Position numbers and translations under genes: made by a program. The notes beneath the pieces are model-generated. The model worked only from the letters and a program-made list of their open reading frames with translations, did not search any database and was not told the DNA's origin. Positions 26,962 to 35,991 of a DNA stretch of 64,000 bases are shown here, one piece after another. The stretch is from a bacterium (GTDB taxonomy: Bacteria > Pseudomonadota > Gammaproteobacteria > Pseudomonadales > Moraxellaceae), in NCBI GenBank assembly GCA_029945725.1, contig JAQSDB010000002.1, forward strand, positions 620,001-684,000, given 5' to 3'. Within the stretch, counting starts at the first letter, position 1. Every line of letters begins with the position of its first letter.

Positions 26962-27728
26962 CAGGAAATCTCCGCGGGTGAGGCCCTGGTGGTATTGCGG
27001 CGAATCTCGACGATCCGGCCGCTGCTGATGCGGATGACGCGATCTGCCATGGCGGCAATGGCGGCATTGTGCGTGATGACAACGGTAATGGTGCCGAGTT
27101 CGCGATTCACGCGTTCGAGCACTTCCAGCACCATTTTTCCGGTGGCGTAGTCGAGTGCGCCGGTGGGTTCATCGCAGAGCAGCACGTCGGGGCGCTTGGC
27201 CACCGCGCGTGCAATGGCAACGCGTTGCTGTTCGCCGCCGGAAAGCTGCGAGGGGAAGTGATGGCAGCGTTCACCCATGCCGACCAGTGCCAGTGCGTCG
27301 GCAGGAGCAAGCGGATTAGCGGCAATCTCGGTCACCAGCGCGACGTTTTCCAGCGCAGTCAGGCTCGGGATGAGGTTGTAGAACTGGAAAACAAAACCGA
27401 CATGCTCGCGGCGGAAACGCGTGAGCTCTTCGTCGCTGGCGGCGGTGAGATCGTGATCAAGGTAATGCACGTCGCCCAGCGTGGGGCGATCAAGGCCGCC
27501 GAGGATATTGAGCAGTGTCGACTTGCCGCTGCCGGAAGCGCCGAGCAGCACGACAAATTCGCCACGGTAGAGGTCGAGATTCACCTCGCGCAGGGCGTGG
27601 AGCTCGACCTCGCCGATGCGGTAGATCTTCGAGACCCCGTGCACCTGGAACACGGCCTCTGCTTCCGTGAGCGGTGCGCCGGCCTGGTCGTGTCCGGCTT
27701 TATCCTTGTCGCTGGCGATTGATGTCAT
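26958..27728 (-). CDS. ABC transporter ATP-binding protein (MacB/LolD type)
   Basis: A 256-residue ATPase with Walker [10 protein letters not shown] (about residues 63-71), the Q-loop in [18 protein letters not shown], signature [14 protein letters not shown], Walker [13 protein letters not shown] and the H-loop THNAA. The FxFQxxNLIPxLTxxENV pattern is characteristic of the MacB/LolD/FtsE clade. The start at 27728 (MTSIASDK) has an upstream AGGA; the open frame extends to 27860 through the plsB terminator and is not used. It leads the three-gene exporter operon. Confidence 0.9.
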   Translation of the reverse strand: MTSIASDKDKAGHDQAGAPLTEAEAVFQVHGVSKIYRIGEVELHALREVNLDLYRGEFVVLLGASGSGKSTLLNILGGLDRPTLGDVHYLDHDLTAASDEELTRFRREHVGFVFQFYNLIPSLTALENVALVTEIAANPLAPADALALVGMGERCHHFPSQLSGGEQQRVAIARAVAKRPDVLLCDEPTGALDYATGKMVLEVLERVNRELGTITVVITHNAAIAAMADRVIRISSGRIVEIRRNTTRASPAEISW

Positions 27729-27856
27729 GCAGCATGTCCTGAAGCGTATTACACGGCCAGTATGTACTTGCCATGCACGCTCTTCCAGCCGCCTGCCGCA
27801 AGGGTCGCGCCACTGTTCCTGAAGGCCGCTGTTCCACTGCTGTGTTCCGGACCCTG

Positions 27857-27894
27857 CCAAAGCAAACGCCCCTTGAACGGGGCGTTTGCTTTGG
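27857..27894. terminator. Terminator after plsB
   Basis: A 16-bp perfect stem with a 6-base loop, 25 bp downstream of the plsB stop on the minus strand and upstream of the exporter operon. Its arms are nearly identical to those of the hairpin at 23315-23354. Neither strand has a long T-run. Confidence 0.75.
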
Positions 27895-27919
27895 TGTTTT
27901 CAGTGCGACTGCAGTGATG

Positions 27920-30448
27920 TCATGCAGCAGGTTTTTCCTTGCGTTTTCCCTTGCTGTCCTTTTCCGTCAGCGCTGCTTCGATTTCCGCATCGGTGACGCG
28001 GGTGATTTGCTGAATGGTCTGGCGGGTTTCGGCGTCCAGAATCAGGCGTGATTCACCGGCGATATTGATCAGCCTGTGGTCAAAACGCAGGCAGTCCTTG
28101 TCGTCTGTCTGGACCTGTCCGGTATTGATCAGGGTTTCCACAAAGTTGCGGAACAGGGACTTGTCGGAATATTCCGGCGCGCTGAACTCATGCAGGATGG
28201 ACAGGCGCTGGGCCAGCAGATGGCAGAGATCCTCAAGACGTTTTTTCGTGATGCGGCCCGAGCCTTGCTGGCTGAGCAGGGACACGGTCATGTAATAGCG
28301 CTCAAGGTTTTGCTGTACGCCCTGCGCCAGCACGCTGAGCTCGGCATAGGCCTCGCTGTTGGGGCTGGGGCAGATCATCTGCTCGCTGCTGCGCGCAATC
28401 AGCAGGCCGGACTCAGCCAGGGCATCGAGCCACTGGAGAATCACTTTTTCCACGGATTCATTGCACCAGGGCAGAAACAGTTCGGACTGTATGAAGGGAT
28501 AGATATTGCGCACCAGCTGGACGACCTGCGCGCGATGCAGCTCGCCGCTTTGCTGCATCAGGCAGGCAATGAGCGAGGGCAGGGTAAACAGGTGCAGCAC
28601 ATTGTTGCGGAAATAGGTGAGCTGCAGGGCCTGCTCGTCATCCAGGCAGATCATGTCGCCCAGTGGATGGCGGATGCGGCGCAGGATTTTCAGCTGCTCG
28701 CCATAGGCAATAATTTCCTGGCCGTGGAGTTCGGTGAGCTCGATGCGGTCGCTGTAGGGAACGGCAGTCAGCAGCCGGCGATAAAGATCGATCTGCTTGG
28801 CCAGTCCTTCCTCATCCATGGCGTGCTTGGGCGTGGACAGCAGTACCAGGCTGAGCAGGTTGACCGGATTGACGGCCGCCGCACTGTTGATGTTCGTGTT
28901 GATCTGCTGGGCCAGCTTGTTGATTGTGCTGCTGATCCACGGCGTTTTGCCGTCTTCCGGCACCGGCGTTTCACGCCAGGCTTCGAACTCCGCATCCAGC
29001 AGGTTTTCCAGATAAATCGGCTCGCCAAAACTCAGCTGTACCTTGCCGAAGGTTTTCTTGATCCGGCGCACGGTGCTGATCACACCCCAGATGCTTTCCT
29101 TTTTCTTGGCCTTGCCGGAAAGCTCGCCGACATAGGTTTGCCCTTCCATGAGTTTTTCATAACCGATGTAGGCGGGAATGAAGACGATGGGGCGCTTGTG
29201 ATCGCGCAGATAGCTGCGCAGGGTCATGGCGAGCATGCCGGTGCGCGGCGAAAGCAGGCGCCCGGTGCGGCTGCGGCCACCCTCGATGAAATACTCCATC
29301 GGATAACCCTTGGCGGTAATCAGGTGCAGGTATTCATTGAAGACGGCGGCATAGAGAAAGTTGCCCTTGAAGCTGCGGCGCAGGAAGAAGGCACCGGCAC
29401 GGCGCAGCAGGGAGCCCACGACGGGCATGTTGAGGTTGGCGCCAGCGGCAATATGCGGCGTCATCAGGCCGCGGTGCAGCAACACATAAGACAGCAAGAG
29501 ATAGTCGATGTGGCTGCGGTGGCAGGGCACGTAGACGATTTCGTGCGCATGGGCCGCGTCACGCACGTCATCAAAGTGGTGCACGTCGACGCCATCATAG
29601 AGCCGCGTCCACAACCAGGTGAGGACGATGTCAAAAATGCGGATGACCGGATAGGAATAATCCGCCGCAATTTCGTCGGCATACTGGTGTGCCCGTTCGG
29701 TGGCTTTTTCCCGCGTGATTTTCTTGTCGGCGACTTCATCCGTGATGGCTTGCTGCACCGGTGTGGCCTTGAGCAGGCTCTTTACCAGAGTGCGGCGGTG
29801 GGAAAGGTCGGGGCCCATGGCCATTTCACGCTGGCGGCGAAAGTGCACGCGCAGTACCCGCGCCAGTTTGCGCAGGGTGATTTCTTCGGAGAGGTTTTCT
29901 TCAACAATGCCGCGCACGGAAACCGGCGGGCTGAACTTTACATAGGTCTGGCGGCCGTGCAGCAGGATCGTGATGAACTGCTTGAGCATACCCGGCGTTG
30001 CCCAGGAATCCGCAAACAGGATCTTGAAGATGGAGCTTTCCTTGTCCGGCGAGCGGCCCCAGAGAATGGTGACCGGAACCAGTTGTACATCGAGCTGCGG
30101 ATTGGCGCGCACGGCTTCGACGAGGCGGATGAAGCGTGGCGAATAGGCAAAACGGTTGCGCTGCAGTGCTGAAGGATTGTCGCTGCGGGTGAGAAAAAAA
30201 ACGGAACGGTTTTCGCGCAGGTGCGGACTCAGCATGGGCTTCATGGCGCGCGGCAGGCCGGCCTTGCGGGTTTCGGCTTCCATGACCAGCAGGCTGGAAA
30301 GGAAACGGGTTTGCAGCACATAGCAAACCGGCTTGTCGGGATCGAGCTGCAGTTGTTTCAGGTCTTCCGGCAGGACGGTGGTGTGCACCAGCATGTAGAG
30401 GAGCTTGCGGGCGAAGGCGAGGAACAGATTACTGAGCCAGTTGAGCAT
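27920..30448 (-). CDS. plsB: Glycerol-3-phosphate 1-O-acyltransferase
   Basis: PlsB puts the first acyl chain on glycerol-3-phosphate at the inner membrane to begin phospholipid synthesis. It has acyltransferase motif I (CHRSHIDYLLLSYVL, the HxxxxD pair), motif III (EYFIEGGRSRTGRLL) and the downstream PIVFIPAYIGYEKLMEG segment. The length of about 842 residues is somewhat longer than the 807 of E. coli because of the C-terminal extension. The ATG at 30448 is chosen; a GTG at 30460 is also possible and neither has a clear ribosome-binding site. It is monocistronic with a terminator downstream. Confidence 0.94.
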   Translation of the reverse strand: MLNWLSNLFLAFARKLLYMLVHTTVLPEDLKQLQLDPDKPVCYVLQTRFLSSLLVMEAETRKAGLPRAMKPMLSPHLRENRSVFFLTRSDNPSALQRNRFAYSPRFIRLVEAVRANPQLDVQLVPVTILWGRSPDKESSIFKILFADSWATPGMLKQFITILLHGRQTYVKFSPPVSVRGIVEENLSEEITLRKLARVLRVHFRRQREMAMGPDLSHRRTLVKSLLKATPVQQAITDEVADKKITREKATERAHQYADEIAADYSYPVIRIFDIVLTWLWTRLYDGVDVHHFDDVRDAAHAHEIVYVPCHRSHIDYLLLSYVLLHRGLMTPHIAAGANLNMPVVGSLLRRAGAFFLRRSFKGNFLYAAVFNEYLHLITAKGYPMEYFIEGGRSRTGRLLSPRTGMLAMTLRSYLRDHKRPIVFIPAYIGYEKLMEGQTYVGELSGKAKKKESIWGVISTVRRIKKTFGKVQLSFGEPIYLENLLDAEFEAWRETPVPEDGKTPWISSTINKLAQQINTNINSAAAVNPVNLLSLVLLSTPKHAMDEEGLAKQIDLYRRLLTAVPYSDRIELTELHGQEIIAYGEQLKILRRIRHPLGDMICLDDEQALQLTYFRNNVLHLFTLPSLIACLMQQSGELHRAQVVQLVRNIYPFIQSELFLPWCNESVEKVILQWLDALAESGLLIARSSEQMICPSPNSEAYAELSVLAQGVQQNLERYYMTVSLLSQQGSGRITKKRLEDLCHLLAQRLSILHEFSAPEYSDKSLFRNFVETLINTGQVQTDDKDCLRFDHRLINIAGESRLILDAETRQTIQQITRVTDAEIEAALTEKDSKGKRKEKPAA

Positions 30449-30577
30449 TTTATATAACACTTTGATGAATCAGGAGAAATTGGCGCAATGGTAACAAAGC
30501 GCCGGCGTCCCTGTAGGCCATCATGCCGGGTGAATGTAACAAAAGATGAGCCGCCCGGCCTGTGCGCCAGCGCCGTT

Positions 30578-31483
30578 TCAGGGGCTGGTGATGTCTTTCA
30601 CAAAGTCGGTGATCTCGATGATGGCCTTGCGGCCCTCGGGCAGAAAGCGGTGGAAAAGCGGAAAGACATGCGGCATGTCCGTCCATTCCCGATAACGCAG
30701 GCGTACGCCTGCCTTCTTGGCATTGCGCTTGATGGCGCGGGCATCGTCGAGCAGGATTTCCCGGGAACCCACATGCACCATTAACGGGGGCAGGCCGCTG
30801 AGATCGGCCCAGGCGGGAGACAGCAGGGGGTTTTTGGGATCGTGCTGGCCAATATGATGCTTGCCGAGTGCACGCAGCGCTTCCGGGTTAAGCATGGCCT
30901 CGAAGCCGGCATTGAGGGTATGCGAATGGTAGCGGCAGGCGAGGTCGGTCCAGGGGGACAGGCACACGGCGCCGGCCGGCATGGGCAGCTTGAGCTCGCG
31001 CAGCTTCAGCAGCAGCACCAGTACCAGATTGCCGCCGGCAGAATCCCCCGCCAGCACAATATGCTGAGGGCGCTCACCGGCTTTCAGCAGGTGCTGGTAA
31101 GCGGCAAGGGCGTCGTCTATCCACGCCGGGAAAGCATGTTCCGGTGCCTGGCGATACTCGAGCGCGAGAACGCGGGCGCCGGTGCTGCGCGCCAGCTCTG
31201 CCGTCAGCGGACGGTGTGTGCGCGGTGAGCCGGCGATATAGGCGCCCCCGTGCAGATAAAGAATGACATTGGCGGAGTTGCTCTCACCGGCCTCAACCCA
31301 CTCGCCCCGCACCGTGCCGCGCAGGGGTGTGAATCGTGCGGCAGGAACCGGTACCAGGCTGGATGATGCCTCCATCGCCCAGGCGGATATTCCCATGCGT
31401 GCGCGGGTGGTGCGTCCCGAAAACATCAACGGTTTCATGGTGCGACGCAGCACCTGACTCAGTACGCGGCCTTGCCAGCTCAT
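30578..31483 (-). CDS. Alpha/beta hydrolase, hormone-sensitive lipase (HSL/family IV) type
   Basis: A 301-residue esterase or lipase. The oxyanion motif LYLHGGAYIAGSP is near residue 76, the nucleophile elbow LAGDSAGGN has Ser148, and acid and base residues are in VGSREILLDDA and DMPHVFPLF. These are the marks of bacterial family IV esterases. The ATG at 31483 has AGGA seven bases upstream and is preferred to an upstream in-frame start. It probably hydrolyses short- to medium-chain esters; no signal peptide is seen, so it is likely cytoplasmic. It lies divergently from corA. Confidence 0.88.
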   Translation of the reverse strand: MSWQGRVLSQVLRRTMKPLMFSGRTTRARMGISAWAMEASSSLVPVPAARFTPLRGTVRGEWVEAGESNSANVILYLHGGAYIAGSPRTHRPLTAELARSTGARVLALEYRQAPEHAFPAWIDDALAAYQHLLKAGERPQHIVLAGDSAGGNLVLVLLLKLRELKLPMPAGAVCLSPWTDLACRYHSHTLNAGFEAMLNPEALRALGKHHIGQHDPKNPLLSPAWADLSGLPPLMVHVGSREILLDDARAIKRNAKKAGVRLRYREWTDMPHVFPLFHRFLPEGRKAIIEITDFVKDITSP

Positions 31484-31719
31484 GGTTCTGTCCTGCGGTA
31501 ACAATAATGGCGCAGCGATTGGTACGCGATGCGCCGGGCTTTGTCAAAAAGCCGTTGCGGCGGCCTTTTCCGGTACGCGGTGTGTCGTGCCGGCAGTCAG
31601 GGATCAACATGACCTTGATGGCTCGCCTCTGCTATCGTTCCGGCATTACGGGATGCAACTTCCCGGTGTTATTACCGCGCCCGCCACCCTGCCATGGCGT
31701 GAACAGGAGGGTTTCCGGC

Positions 31720-32697
31720 ATGAGTGTTATTAATTGCGTGGTGTACAGCCGCAAGACCGGACAAAAGCTGGCCGATATTCCCATTGATCAGGTCAGCGAG
31801 GCATTGGCGGAAAATCAGGACAATTTTGTCTGGGTGGGGCTGCACGAGCCCGATGCCGTGGAAATGAAACTGGTCAAGGAAGAGTTCAGCCTGCACGAGC
31901 TGGCGGTGGAAGATGCCAGCCATATGCAGCATCGCCCGAAAATCGAGTCTTATGGCGATACCCTGTTTGCCGTCGTGCGTACCGTGCTGATGGAAGGCGA
32001 TGATATCTGCATGGGGCACACCTATGTTTTTCTCGGCCAGCGTTATGTGCTGACGGTGAGGCAGGGCGCTTCGCTGACGTATGCCAGCGTGCGCCAGCAT
32101 TGTGAGCAAAACCCGAAAATGATGCGGCACGGGCCGGCTTATGTGCTTTATGCCGTACTGGATTTTGTCGTGGATAATTATTATCCCGTGGTGGAAGGCT
32201 TGAGCAGCCATCTCAAGGAAATCGAGCAGGATATCTTTACCGGAACGTTTCGCCGCGAGGTGGTGCGTCATCTTTATGAGCTCAAGCGCGAGCTGGTGAA
32301 CATGCGTCTGGCGGCAACGCCGCTGCAGGACATGTGCGGTTATCTCATGCATGCCGACGAGAAGATGATGCCCAAGGCCATGTATCCCTGGCTGCGTGAC
32401 ATCAATGACCATGTCCTGCGCATCAATGACGGCATCAATGCCCAGAGTGAAATGCTGAAAGTGGCCATGGATGTGAATATGGCCATGGTCACGGTGGGCC
32501 AGAACGAGGTGGTGAAGCGCCTGGCTTCCTGGGCAGCCATTCTGGCGCTGCCGACCATGATTGCCAGTTTCTATGGCATGAATTTCGAGGTCATGCCCGA
32601 GCTGAAATGGCATTACGGTTATCCGCTGGTGCTTGCCGTGATGGCGGTCGGCTGCATCGTTCTTTATCGCAGGCTGAAAAGCCGGAAGTGGCTGTAA
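31720..32697 (+). CDS. corA: CorA-family magnesium/divalent cation channel
   Basis: A 325-residue protein with a large cytoplasmic domain, a long stalk helix and two C-terminal membrane segments. The first segment ends in the selectivity signature YGMNF (about residue 286), and the tail is basic (RRLKSRKWL). CorA pentamers take up Mg2+ and sometimes Co2+ or Ni2+. The start at 31720 follows an AGGAGG; the frame is open further upstream, but that part overlaps the divergent esterase and is not used. A ZntB-type transporter is a possible alternative. Confidence 0.9.
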   Translation: MSVINCVVYSRKTGQKLADIPIDQVSEALAENQDNFVWVGLHEPDAVEMKLVKEEFSLHELAVEDASHMQHRPKIESYGDTLFAVVRTVLMEGDDICMGHTYVFLGQRYVLTVRQGASLTYASVRQHCEQNPKMMRHGPAYVLYAVLDFVVDNYYPVVEGLSSHLKEIEQDIFTGTFRREVVRHLYELKRELVNMRLAATPLQDMCGYLMHADEKMMPKAMYPWLRDINDHVLRINDGINAQSEMLKVAMDVNMAMVTVGQNEVVKRLASWAAILALPTMIASFYGMNFEVMPELKWHYGYPLVLAVMAVGCIVLYRRLKSRKWL

Positions 32698-32797
32698 GTC
32701 GTCACACGGGGCCGCTGTTTTGTCCTCTGCGGCGATTCCCCTCTGGCCAGCGCTGCGCTAGTCTCGATCTCCTTTTTTATGTATCCGGAGCTTTTCC

Positions 32798-33682
32798 ATG
32801 AGCAAGGTCGCCAGCAATGTGATGCAGGAAGTCCTGGATCTTCTGGATCTGGAAACCATCGAAGCCGGCCTGTTTCGCGGGCCCAGCCGGAATTTTTTTG
32901 GCAAGAACGTGTTTGGCGGGCAGGTGCTTGGCCAGGCACTGATGGCGGCAGGTCGTACGGTTGAGGGGCGACTTGCCCATTCCCTGCATGGTTATTTTCT
33001 GCGCGCCGGTGATGTGACGGCGCCGATTGTGTATCAGGTGGAAAACATCCGTGATGGCAAGAGCTTTGCTACCCGTCATGTAAAAGCCATTCAGCATGGC
33101 GAAATCATTTTCATCATGTCGGCCTCGTTCGCCGTGGCAGAAGAGGGGCTGGATCACCAGGTTGAAATGCCGACAGTCGAGGGACCGGAGGGTATTGCCA
33201 GTGAAACCGAGCTGCGCCGGCTGATCGCGCCCATGATTCCGGAGAAAATCAGGGCGGTGTTCGAGCGGGAGCGTCCCATGGAAATCCGCCCCCTCAATCC
33301 GGTGAACCCGTTTGCGCCGGTCAAGCAGGAGGCGCGTCGTTTTCAATGGATGAAAGCGCAGACCCGCTTGCCGGATGATCCCTTTCTGCATCAGTGCATT
33401 CTTGCCTTTGCTTCCGACTTCGCCCTGATGGGGACGGCGATGCTGCCACACGGGGTGTCGTTCATGCAGAACAACATGCAGGCTGCGAGTATTGATCACG
33501 CCATGTGGTTTCACCGCGATTTTCGTGTTGACGAGTGGCTGCTCTATGAAATGGAAGGTCCCAATGCGTCTTCTTCGCGCGGCATGAACTTCGGCAGGAT
33601 GTTTACCCAGGACGGGCGTCTGGTAGCGACAACGGCGCAGGAGGGGCTGATGCGCTTGCGTGAAGTTCCGGAAAAATACTGA
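32798..33682 (+). CDS. tesB: Acyl-CoA thioesterase II
   Basis: TesB is a double-hotdog thioesterase that hydrolyses medium- and long-chain acyl-CoA. The 294-residue protein has the first hotdog (FGGQVLGQALMAAGRTV, SLHGYFLRAGD) and the second with SIDHAMWFHRDFRVDEWLLY, which holds the catalytic Asp region. Length is close to the 286 of E. coli TesB. It stands alone 100 bp after corA and ends at a bidirectional terminator shared with the patatin gene. Confidence 0.94.
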   Translation: MSKVASNVMQEVLDLLDLETIEAGLFRGPSRNFFGKNVFGGQVLGQALMAAGRTVEGRLAHSLHGYFLRAGDVTAPIVYQVENIRDGKSFATRHVKAIQHGEIIFIMSASFAVAEEGLDHQVEMPTVEGPEGIASETELRRLIAPMIPEKIRAVFERERPMEIRPLNPVNPFAPVKQEARRFQWMKAQTRLPDDPFLHQCILAFASDFALMGTAMLPHGVSFMQNNMQAASIDHAMWFHRDFRVDEWLLYEMEGPNASSSRGMNFGRMFTQDGRLVATTAQEGLMRLREVPEKY

Positions 33683-33690
33683 GCTGCACA

Positions 33691-33730
33691 TGCAATAAAA
33701 AAACCGGCTTTCGCCGGTTTTTTTATTGCA
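33691..33730. terminator. Bidirectional terminator between tesB and the patatin gene
   Basis: An 18-bp perfect palindromic stem with a TTTC loop, A7 on one arm and T7 on the other. Its right arm runs into the 3' end of the convergent patatin gene. Confidence 0.9.
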
Positions 33731-34937
33731 TGGAAGATTCGGGGCGCTTGAATTCCACGACATTGTTTCCGGTTTTTTCCGGCATGGCCGTATGGGTATC
33801 AATACCAAGGAAGCGTTTCAGCTCCTCGTGGCGACCGCAGCCGTCATTATAGCCGAGTGTCATGAGATCCTGGCAGTAAGCGGCCTCGAACAGCAGATAG
33901 CTCAGTACGCCGGAGCCGGATTTGTGCGTGGCACCCGAGCCGCGCACAAAGAGGCGGATGCTCTTGGGCAGCAGGTGCGCATGACGCAGGGCAATCCTGT
34001 CGAGTACCTCTGCCGGTGGTGATATCACCAGTACGTCAACATTGCGCAGCAGGGACTGTTGCTGCCGGACTTCCTCGGGGATCAGCTTCAGGGTGTTGTT
34101 GACCCGGCTCAGGCGTTCGATATCGGCTTCCAGGCTGTCGATGAAAGAGCTGTTCATGATGTGGCTGACCACCTGTGCAATGCTGGGATAGGCCACGCTT
34201 TTTTCACGAACACGCGTCTCGGACTGTCCTCCCACTCCGATTACCAGTACACGTTCGGCGCCGAGGTGCAGCGCCGGGCTGATGGGAGAGAGCTGGCGCA
34301 TTGCACCATCGCCGAAAAACTCCCGATTGACCCGCACGGCGGGAAACACAATCGGAATGGCGGCTGAAGCCATCAGGTGATCGAGTGTGATGTCGGAGCG
34401 GATGCCGATGCGGCGCGAGCGTTGCCAGTTTTCCAGGCTGGACTCTCCCTGGAAAAAGCTCACGGACTGGCCGCTGGAATATCCGGAAGCGGTAATGCAG
34501 AGCGCGCGCAGATGACCGCCATCAATGGCAGTCTGAACCTTTGAAAGCGACAGTTGCTTGTCGAGCAATACGCGCAGCGGGCTGCTGTCGAGCAGGGAGA
34601 TGGGCAGGTCACGGCGCAAGCGACCAAACATCATGGTCCAGAGAAAGCGCCAGGCGCGCCGGAGAACACCTGGCCAGTCAGTACGGTAGACCGCATCGCT
34701 GCGGAACTGGCCCCACACGCCCTCCAGCATGTCGACACCGTCCTGCAGGCAGCTCGCGTGCGTGGCGAGGCCGGCGGCATTAAGGCCGCCGGCAGAAGTA
34801 CCGCAAATGATGTCGAAAGGGTTGGGATATTCATCGGGCAGGACTTCGGCAATCGCACGCAATACGCCGACCTGATAGGCCGCGCGCGCGCCGCCCCCTG
34901 AAAGAATGAGACCGGTATGTTTGAGACATCCGCTCAT
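33723..34937 (-). CDS. Patatin-like phospholipase
   Basis: A 404-residue serine hydrolase with the patatin dyad: glycine-rich oxyanion loop LSGGGARAAYQVGVL (from about residue 12), nucleophile Ser48 in CGTSAGG, and the catalytic Asp in FFGDGAMRQLSP. No signal peptide was seen. It probably hydrolyses phospholipid acyl esters at the inner face of the membrane. The ATG at 34937 has GGAG eight bases upstream; a GTG three codons earlier is less likely. The 3' end lies within the shared terminator. Confidence 0.9.
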   Translation of the reverse strand: MSGCLKHTGLILSGGGARAAYQVGVLRAIAEVLPDEYPNPFDIICGTSAGGLNAAGLATHASCLQDGVDMLEGVWGQFRSDAVYRTDWPGVLRRAWRFLWTMMFGRLRRDLPISLLDSSPLRVLLDKQLSLSKVQTAIDGGHLRALCITASGYSSGQSVSFFQGESSLENWQRSRRIGIRSDITLDHLMASAAIPIVFPAVRVNREFFGDGAMRQLSPISPALHLGAERVLVIGVGGQSETRVREKSVAYPSIAQVVSHIMNSSFIDSLEADIERLSRVNNTLKLIPEEVRQQQSLLRNVDVLVISPPAEVLDRIALRHAHLLPKSIRLFVRGSGATHKSGSGVLSYLLFEAAYCQDLMTLGYNDGCGRHEELKRFLGIDTHTAMPEKTGNNVVEFKRPESSMQ

Positions 34938-35034
34938 GCACGACACTCCATCACGTTCCAGATTCAGTCTAGTCAGGCTTGCCGGTGCCGAGTGTGACTA
35001 TATGCACCAGCGTTGCAAAACCGTTACCGGGTGG

Positions 35035-35415
35035 TCATGCCGGCCAGTGCACAAGACCTTCACCGTGTTCATCAATGTGCCACCATGAGTCGGGATCATC
35101 GCCCTCCTGCCAGCTGCCGGCGCTGGCGCGCACCGCTGTTTTGAAGTGGGCATGTGCTTCACGGGCACAGGCAATGTCATCTGCCCAGGGCGTGTGCCCG
35201 CTATTGAACCAGATCGAGGTGAAGCCAGGACTGGCGCCTTCGATAATGAGTACCGGAATGCTTTGCCCCTGCTCTTCCAGGACGATACGCCACTGCTTTT
35301 TTCCGGCGGGCCGGGCGCGGGCCCCGGCGCTGTCGGGAAAGCGGGTGGCCAGCCAGGTGAGGATGGACTCTGCACTGGTGTGCTGAAGATAAATCTCGAT
35401 ATCGGGAGTAGGCAT
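35035..35415 (-). CDS. Conserved hypothetical protein
   Basis: A predicted 126-residue soluble protein starting MPTPDIEIYLQHTSAES, with no signal peptide or membrane segment. It is rich in Trp (HTPWADD, PDSWWHIDE) and ends GLVHWPA. I do not recognise a family with a known function. The frame is open to 35478, but the upstream residues are proline-rich and unlikely to be coding; no ribosome-binding site is evident for the chosen ATG. It lies between the patatin gene and the Hsb-like operon and is probably a single-gene unit. Confidence 0.68.
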   Translation of the reverse strand: MPTPDIEIYLQHTSAESILTWLATRFPDSAGARARPAGKKQWRIVLEEQGQSIPVLIIEGASPGFTSIWFNSGHTPWADDIACAREAHAHFKTAVRASAGSWQEGDDPDSWWHIDEHGEGLVHWPA

Positions 35416-35556
35416 CAGTGGTGGCACAGGCTGGTTAGGGGCAGGGCCTAGCTTTGGCGTTTTTGGCCGAAGACGCAATCGCCACCGCTCTTTTTGTATG
35501 TGTGACGGCCCTGTCTGGTCTAAGCTAAAAAAGGTGCGTCAGCAGCGAAAGGGGGA

Positions 35557-35570
35557 GCGGAGTACTCCGC
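35557..35570. promoter_or_regulatory. 14-bp palindrome upstream of the Hsb-like operon
   Basis: GCGGAGTACTCCGC is a perfect palindrome 83 bp before the STAS gene, in a 238-bp spacer between divergently oriented genes. It could be an operator; no known regulator matches it with confidence. Confidence 0.4.
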
Positions 35571-35653
35571 CTTTACATGCGGAACGTACAAAACAGGACT
35601 GTTCATCAGCCCGTCATCGGTGAAAAATGGACGTAGTTAACAAGGAGACCAGC

Positions 35654-35959
35654 ATGAGCATTCTTTCTTCCGGCTCACCGGACGGCAAAGAGCTGACCAT
35701 TCGTATCAAGGGACGGTTTGATTTCAGCACCCATCAGGATTTCCGCAGTGCCTATGAAAGCGCACCGGCCACACTGGATTCTTTTGTGGTTGATCTGCGT
35801 GAGGCAACGTATCTCGACAGTTCGGCGCTCGGCATGCTGCTTTTGCTGCGTGATCATGCCGGCGGTGACAGCGGCCGTGTACGTATTGTTAACTGCAATT
35901 CCGATGTCAAAAAGATTCTGGCCATTTCCAACTTCGAACAGCTCTTTACCATTCAGTAA
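35654..35959 (+). CDS. hsbA: STAS-domain anti-sigma factor antagonist, HsbA-like
   Basis: A 101-residue single STAS domain. The phosphorylatable serine region YLDSSALGML (Ser56/57) is intact, as in SpoIIAA/RsbV-type antagonists. Its neighbours, a REC-PP2C-kinase protein and an Hpt protein, match the HsbA-HsbR-HptB set of Pseudomonas aeruginosa, in which HsbA binds FlgM or a diguanylate cyclase depending on its phosphorylation. The start at 35654 has AAGGAG six bases upstream, better than the in-frame ATG at 35627. The orthology is inference from domain and order. Confidence 0.85.
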   Translation: MSILSSGSPDGKELTIRIKGRFDFSTHQDFRSAYESAPATLDSFVVDLREATYLDSSALGMLLLLRDHAGGDSGRVRIVNCNSDVKKILAISNFEQLFTIQ

Positions 35960-35991
35960 GGATTTTTCGTGCGGACACTTCTGGTGCCAGT

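Noticed and set aside
28076-30172. 698-codon open frame antisense to plsB
   Set aside because: The opposite strand encodes conserved acyltransferase motifs; the antisense frame has no domains.
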